From Streptomyces albireticuli (GTDB taxonomy: Bacteria > Actinomycetota > Actinomycetes > Streptomycetales > Streptomycetaceae): a DNA stretch of 64,000 nt. Positions 60,562 through 64,000 of this stretch are shown piece by piece; position 1 is the stretch's first letter; every line of letters starts with the position of its first letter. The stretch spans positions 6,403,501-6,467,500 of the forward strand of contig NZ_CP021744.1 in NCBI RefSeq assembly GCF_002192455.1, in the 5' to 3' direction. Below the pieces are notes generated by a model that did not search any database, was not told where the DNA came from, and saw nothing but the letters and a program-made list of their open reading frames with translations. The position numbers and the translations under genes were made by a program.

Positions 60562-61854
60562 ATGCGTATACCGGGGGGAGCGGACGGACGCCGTCTGCTG
60601 GCCATCAGCTTCGTCGACCGGGTCGGCTCCGGACTGTGGGGGGCCACCGCCGTCCTCTACTTCACCTACGTCGCCGGACTCGGCACCGGAGAGATCGGCA
60701 TCCTGCTCGGCGCCTCCGGAGCCGCCGGCATCGCCGGCCCGCCCCTCGGCGGCATGCTCGCCGACCGCGTGCCCCTACGACCGCTCCTGGCCGCCGTCCA
60801 GGCCGTGCGCGCCCTCGCCTCCCTCTCCCTCCTCACCACCACGGACCTGCGCCTCCTCCTCGTCATCGCCGCCGTCGGCAGCCTCGGCGACCGCGCCTCC
60901 TCCGTCCTCACCAAGCTGTACGCGACCCGCGTCGCCGACGCCGAACGCGCCCGCTACCAGGCGATCAACCGCACCGCCGCCAACCTCGGCTGGGCGGTCG
61001 GAGGCCTCGCGGCGGCGGGCGCGCTCACCGCCGCCGACGCCACCGTCTACCGCGGCCTGCTCATCGGCGACACCCTCTCCTTCGTCCTGGCCGCCGTCCT
61101 CACCCTGCGCTGCGGCGAACCCCCGTCCCCCGCGCGCCTCGTCACCACCTCCGCGACGGCCCACTGCCCCGGCGCGACCGCGGCCCAGGACGGTACCTCC
61201 GCCCAGACCCCGGCCACCGCCACGGAACCCGCCCCCAACCCGTGGCGCGACCGCCGCTACCTCGCCTACACCGCCACCGAGACCGCCCTCTTCCTCGACG
61301 ACTCCGTCTTCCGGGTCGGCCTGCCGCTCTGGGCCGTGACGGCCACGTCCGCCCCGCACCAGCTCGTCCCGCTCCTGCTCGTCCTCAACAGCGTGCTCGT
61401 GGTCTGCTTCCAGGTCCCCTTCGCACGCTTCGGCACCACCCCCCGCGCCGCCCGCGCGACACTCCTCCCCCTGGCCGCCGCCTTCCTGACGGGCGGTATC
61501 GCCCTCGCCGTCTCGGCCGTGGACTCCCCCTGGACCGCCTCGATCGCCCTCATCCTCGCCGCCACCGCCTTCACCGTCGCCGAGATGCTGCACGCCACCG
61601 TCTCCTGGGAGCTGTCCGTCGCCCTCGCCCCGCCCACGGCCCAGGGCGCCTACCTCGGCGTGCACGGCCTCGGCCAGGCCGTCCAGCGCAGCGTCGGACC
61701 GCTCGCCGTGACCGCGGCCATCACCACCGGCCCCCTCGGCTGGCTCGCGTTCGGCGCCGCACTCGCCGCCATGTCCTGCGCCCAGCACCGCCTGGTGCGC
61801 GACCGCGGGGACAGTGCGTTGTCAGTGCCCTCGGTTACGGTGAGTGAGCACTGA
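60562..61854 (+). CDS. MFS transporter
   Basis: 430 residues, about twelve membrane helices in two halves separated by a polar linker (about 190-225, Pro/Thr/Ala-rich). AGIAGPPLGGMLADRVPLRP is the conserved motif A loop between helices 2 and 3. The family resembles multidrug or small-molecule exporters of actinobacteria. AAGGGGA is 5-6 bases before the ATG. It is divergent from a MocR regulator that probably controls it. The substrate is unknown. The next gene starts 23 bases downstream, so a two-gene operon is likely. Confidence 0.85.
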   Translation: MRIPGGADGRRLLAISFVDRVGSGLWGATAVLYFTYVAGLGTGEIGILLGASGAAGIAGPPLGGMLADRVPLRPLLAAVQAVRALASLSLLTTTDLRLLLVIAAVGSLGDRASSVLTKLYATRVADAERARYQAINRTAANLGWAVGGLAAAGALTAADATVYRGLLIGDTLSFVLAAVLTLRCGEPPSPARLVTTSATAHCPGATAAQDGTSAQTPATATEPAPNPWRDRRYLAYTATETALFLDDSVFRVGLPLWAVTATSAPHQLVPLLLVLNSVLVVCFQVPFARFGTTPRAARATLLPLAAAFLTGGIALAVSAVDSPWTASIALILAATAFTVAEMLHATVSWELSVALAPPTAQGAYLGVHGLGQAVQRSVGPLAVTAAITTGPLGWLAFGAALAAMSCAQHRLVRDRGDSALSVPSVTVSEH

Positions 61855-61877
61855 TCGTCCGCGCTGATGGGGGAGTC

Positions 61878-62873
61878 ATGGCGCATCACAGGAACGGCAG
61901 CACCCGGGGCAACCGACAGATGACGGCGCGGCGCGCACTGCGCCGCGAAGTGCCCAGCACCGTGGCCGTGCTGGCCGACGAGGCGGACTTCACCGCCATG
62001 AGCAGATACCCGTCCTTCGTCTTCGACGACCACGCCACCTATCTGCGGCAGATGGAGGGGCTGCTGCGGACCCTCGCCCGGCAGGGCACGCACACGAGCG
62101 TCGCCCTCTTCGACCCCGTGGGCTACGAGGAGTTCTGCGCGGACTCCCACCTCGACCCCGACAGCCCCGCCAGCCGCACCCGCTACACCGCCGAGGTCGC
62201 CGCGGCGGGCACCAAGGTCACCTACGAGGGCCAGCCGATCGGCAGGCTGCTGCCCCAGCTCGTCGACGCGACGGAACAGCAGGCCACCTGGGAGTACGCC
62301 TCCTCCCTCCTCACCGCCGGTGGTGACTGCGCCTCCTGCGGCGAGGACATCGGCGGGGCCGCGTTCGCCCGCGCCACCCGGGCGCTGCGCCGCCTCGTCC
62401 GGGCCGTGGGCCCGGGCAGCCACCACCTGGTGTGCAGCGTCTCGGCCGAGGGCGACGTCCCGCTCGTCGCGGTGCTGCACGCCGAGCACCGCGACGACGG
62501 CCTGCTGCACCTGGGGGAGGCCGCGGCCCTGGTCTTCTGCACGGTGCTGGCGGCCGGCATCGCCACGGACCGCCCCGGCGGCGTCGTCCTGCGCACCACG
62601 CTGCCGGGCCGCCGCGACACCGTCCGGGGGTGGAACGTACGCGACGGATGGCTGCGGCCCCTGACGGAGGCCGAGGTCTTCGCCGCCTACTGCACCGACG
62701 CCCGCACCGGCGAGCCGGTGCCCCCGGAGCCCGGTGTCGACTACCGCGCGGGCCTGCGGCTCGTCGACGAAGAAGCGGGGAGAGAAGAAGGGAACGAGGA
62801 AGGGGACGAGGAAGGGGACGAAGAAGCGGAAGGGGAAACGGAGGGGGAAACGGAAGGCGGAGGCAAGGGCTGA
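61878..62873 (+). CDS. Hypothetical actinobacterial protein with acidic repeat tail
   Basis: 331 residues. The body (1-290) is globular without membrane segments: FVFDDHATYLRQMEGLLRTL, SVALFDPVGYEEFC, and a CASCGED pair of cysteines that may bind metal. The last 45 residues are a low-complexity tail of Glu/Gly/Asp repeats encoded by GGGGACGAGGAA-like units. GGGGGAG lies just before the ATG. I know no family name. It follows the MFS gene closely and ends at a terminator. Confidence 0.7.
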   Translation: MAHHRNGSTRGNRQMTARRALRREVPSTVAVLADEADFTAMSRYPSFVFDDHATYLRQMEGLLRTLARQGTHTSVALFDPVGYEEFCADSHLDPDSPASRTRYTAEVAAAGTKVTYEGQPIGRLLPQLVDATEQQATWEYASSLLTAGGDCASCGEDIGGAAFARATRALRRLVRAVGPGSHHLVCSVSAEGDVPLVAVLHAEHRDDGLLHLGEAAALVFCTVLAAGIATDRPGGVVLRTTLPGRRDTVRGWNVRDGWLRPLTEAEVFAAYCTDARTGEPVPPEPGVDYRAGLRLVDEEAGREEGNEEGDEEGDEEAEGETEGETEGGGKG

Positions 62874-62883
62874 GAACGCGAAA

Positions 62884-62909
62884 GGTGCCCCGCCTTGCGG
62901 CGGGGCACC
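62884..62909. terminator. Bidirectional terminator before ptsI
   Basis: An 11-base perfect stem GGTGCCCCGCC (62884-62894) with GGCGGGGCACC (62899-62909) and a TTGC loop, between two convergent genes. Confidence 0.85.
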
Positions 62910-62952
62910 CCTCACGTCATCCGGTCACGTCGTCCTGACGTCACCCGTCGGC

Positions 62953-64000
62953 TCACTCGCCGGACAGCACCGCCTGCGCGGCCAGACGGGCCTCTTCGGC
63001 CGTGTCCGTGGCACGCGCCGCGGCGGCGGCGCGCTCGCACTGGGCGAGCGTGTGCTTGGCCAGCGTCGCGCGCACGTACGGGATCGACGCGGCGCCCATG
63101 GACAGGCTGGTGACGCCCAGTCCGGTCAGCACACAGGCCAGCAGCGGGTCCGCGGCGGCCTCACCGCAGACCCCGCAGCTCTTGCCCTCGGCCTTGGCGG
63201 CCTCGGCGGAGGCGGCGACGAGGTCGAGCAGCGCGGGCTGCCACGGGTCCTGGAGCCGGGACACCGCACCGACCTGACGGTCGGCGGCGAAGGTGTACTG
63301 CGCCAGGTCGTTGGTGCCCAGCGAGAGGAACTCGACCTCCTGGAGAATCGAGCGGGCCCGCAGCGCGGCGGAGGGGATCTCCACCATCGCGCCGAACTTG
63401 GCCTGGAGCCCGGCCTCGCGGCACGCGTCCGCGAACGCCTTGGCGTCCGTGCGGTCCGCCACCATCGGGGCCATGACCTCAAGGTAGACCGGCAGCCCCT
63501 CGGCGGCCTTGGCCAGCGCGACCAGCTGCGTGCGCAGCACGTCCGGGTGGTCCAGCAGGGTGCGCAGACCGCGCACGCCGAGCGCCGGGTTCGGCTCGTC
63601 GGCCGGCGTCAGGAAGTCGAGCGGCTTGTCCGCGCCCGCGTCCAGCACGCGCACGACCACCCGGCCCTCGGGGAACGCCTCCAGGACCTTGCGGTAGGCC
63701 TCGATCTGCTTGGCCTCCGAGGGCGCCTTCTGGCTGTCGTCCAGGAAGAGGAACTCGGTGCGGAACAGACCGACGCCCTCGGCACCCGCCTCGACCGCGG
63801 CCGGCACGTCCGCCGGGCCACCGACGTTCGCGAGCAGCGGCACCTTGTGCCCGTCGGACGTCGCGCCCGGGCCGGACGACGCGGCGAGGGCGGCCTTGCG
63901 CGCCTCGGCGGCCTTCGTCAGCTCGGCACGCTTCTCGGCGCTCGGGTCGACGAAGATGTCGCCCGTGCTGCCGTCGACGGCCACGACCGTGCCCTCGGCC
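62953..64000 (-). CDS. ptsI: Phosphoenolpyruvate-protein phosphotransferase (PTS enzyme I), 3' part
   Basis: The gene continues beyond the window edge; about 349 C-terminal residues are present. It transfers phosphate from PEP to HPr. Seen here: AVDGSTGDIFVDPS (end of the swivelling domain), then the PEP-binding barrel with GVGLFRTEFLFLDDS, VVRVLDAGADKPLDFL, NPALGVRGLRTLLDH, FGAMVEIPSAAL, LSLGTNDLAQYTFAADR and the catalytic Cys in GKSCGVCGEAAADP. FRTEF and GTNDL are invariant in EI. It is the general PTS component, here a terminator away from the preceding gene. Confidence 0.96.
   Translation of the reverse strand, partial: AEGTVVAVDGSTGDIFVDPSAEKRAELTKAAEARKAALAASSGPGATSDGHKVPLLANVGGPADVPAAVEAGAEGVGLFRTEFLFLDDSQKAPSEAKQIEAYRKVLEAFPEGRVVVRVLDAGADKPLDFLTPADEPNPALGVRGLRTLLDHPDVLRTQLVALAKAAEGLPVYLEVMAPMVADRTDAKAFADACREAGLQAKFGAMVEIPSAALRARSILQEVEFLSLGTNDLAQYTFAADRQVGAVSRLQDPWQPALLDLVAASAEAAKAEGKSCGVCGEAAADPLLACVLTGLGVTSLSMGAASIPYVRATLAKHTLAQCERAAAAARATDTAEEARLAAQAVLSGE

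Noticed and set aside
1..64000. CRISPR arrays, tRNA or rRNA genes, insertion sequences
   Set aside because: No regularly spaced direct repeats, tRNA-like cloverleafs, rRNA motifs or transposase motifs were recognised on either strand.

Overview
The window looks like chromosomal DNA of a Streptomyces-type actinomycete. Base composition is very G+C rich, coding frames show near-saturated G/C third positions, and GTG and TTG starts are common. It carries several actinobacterial hallmarks: rbpA, a conservon (cvnABCD), a split lnt/ppm1 pair, SPW-repeat and roadblock proteins, and two MocR-type regulators. No rRNA, tRNA, CRISPR array, insertion sequence or phage module was seen.

Layout. 1-4.8 kb: tail of an amidohydrolase, lnt-ppm1 (lipoprotein N-acylation and polyprenyl-phosphomannose synthesis), fxsA, and rbpA behind a perfect SigR-type promoter. 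5-11.5 kb: divergent yczE/MocR pair with a three-copy operator, an FtsK/SpoIIIE-like membrane ATPase with a small membrane partner, an ankyrin protein, and a frameshifted glycosyltransferase. 11.6-22.5 kb: secreted glycoside hydrolase, ATP-dependent DNA ligase, secreted carboxylesterase, cytochrome P450, a SEDS (FtsW/RodA) protein, and a two-component system. 22.5-31.2 kb: a six-gene minus-strand operon whose central gene closely resembles fatty-acid alpha-dioxygenases. It is joined by an alpha/beta hydrolase, an atypical P450, a GlcD-like FAD D-2-hydroxyacid dehydrogenase and a benzoylformate-decarboxylase-like ThDP enzyme. Together these read as a fatty-acid alpha-oxidation pathway and are the most interesting content of the window. 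31.4-37.8 kb: SPW protein, a small orphan gene, and a pyroglutamate (5-oxoproline) utilisation locus (GntR regulator, PxpABC, a DUF969/DUF979 permease pair and Pcp). 37.9-45.3 kb: a MukF/MukE/MukB-like (JetABC-like) condensin operon with no JetD nuclease and an unusual Walker B. 45.3-47.6 kb: two small membrane proteins flanking an EgtD-like methyltransferase. 47.8-52 kb: a conservon. 52.1-64 kb: glpK, a secreted VanX-type dipeptidase, a GH31 glucosidase, a frameshifted acetoacetyl-CoA synthetase, a second MocR regulator divergent from an MFS exporter, an acidic-tailed hypothetical protein, and the 3' part of ptsI.

Four genes (near 11044, 23009, 26297 and 57311) are each interrupted by what looks like exactly one missing G/C in a short homopolymer. 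All four spans become multiples of three when one base is restored. Sequencing or assembly error is the simplest explanation, and the genes may be intact in the organism. Family assignments rest on motifs and on sequence recalled from memory, with no database search.
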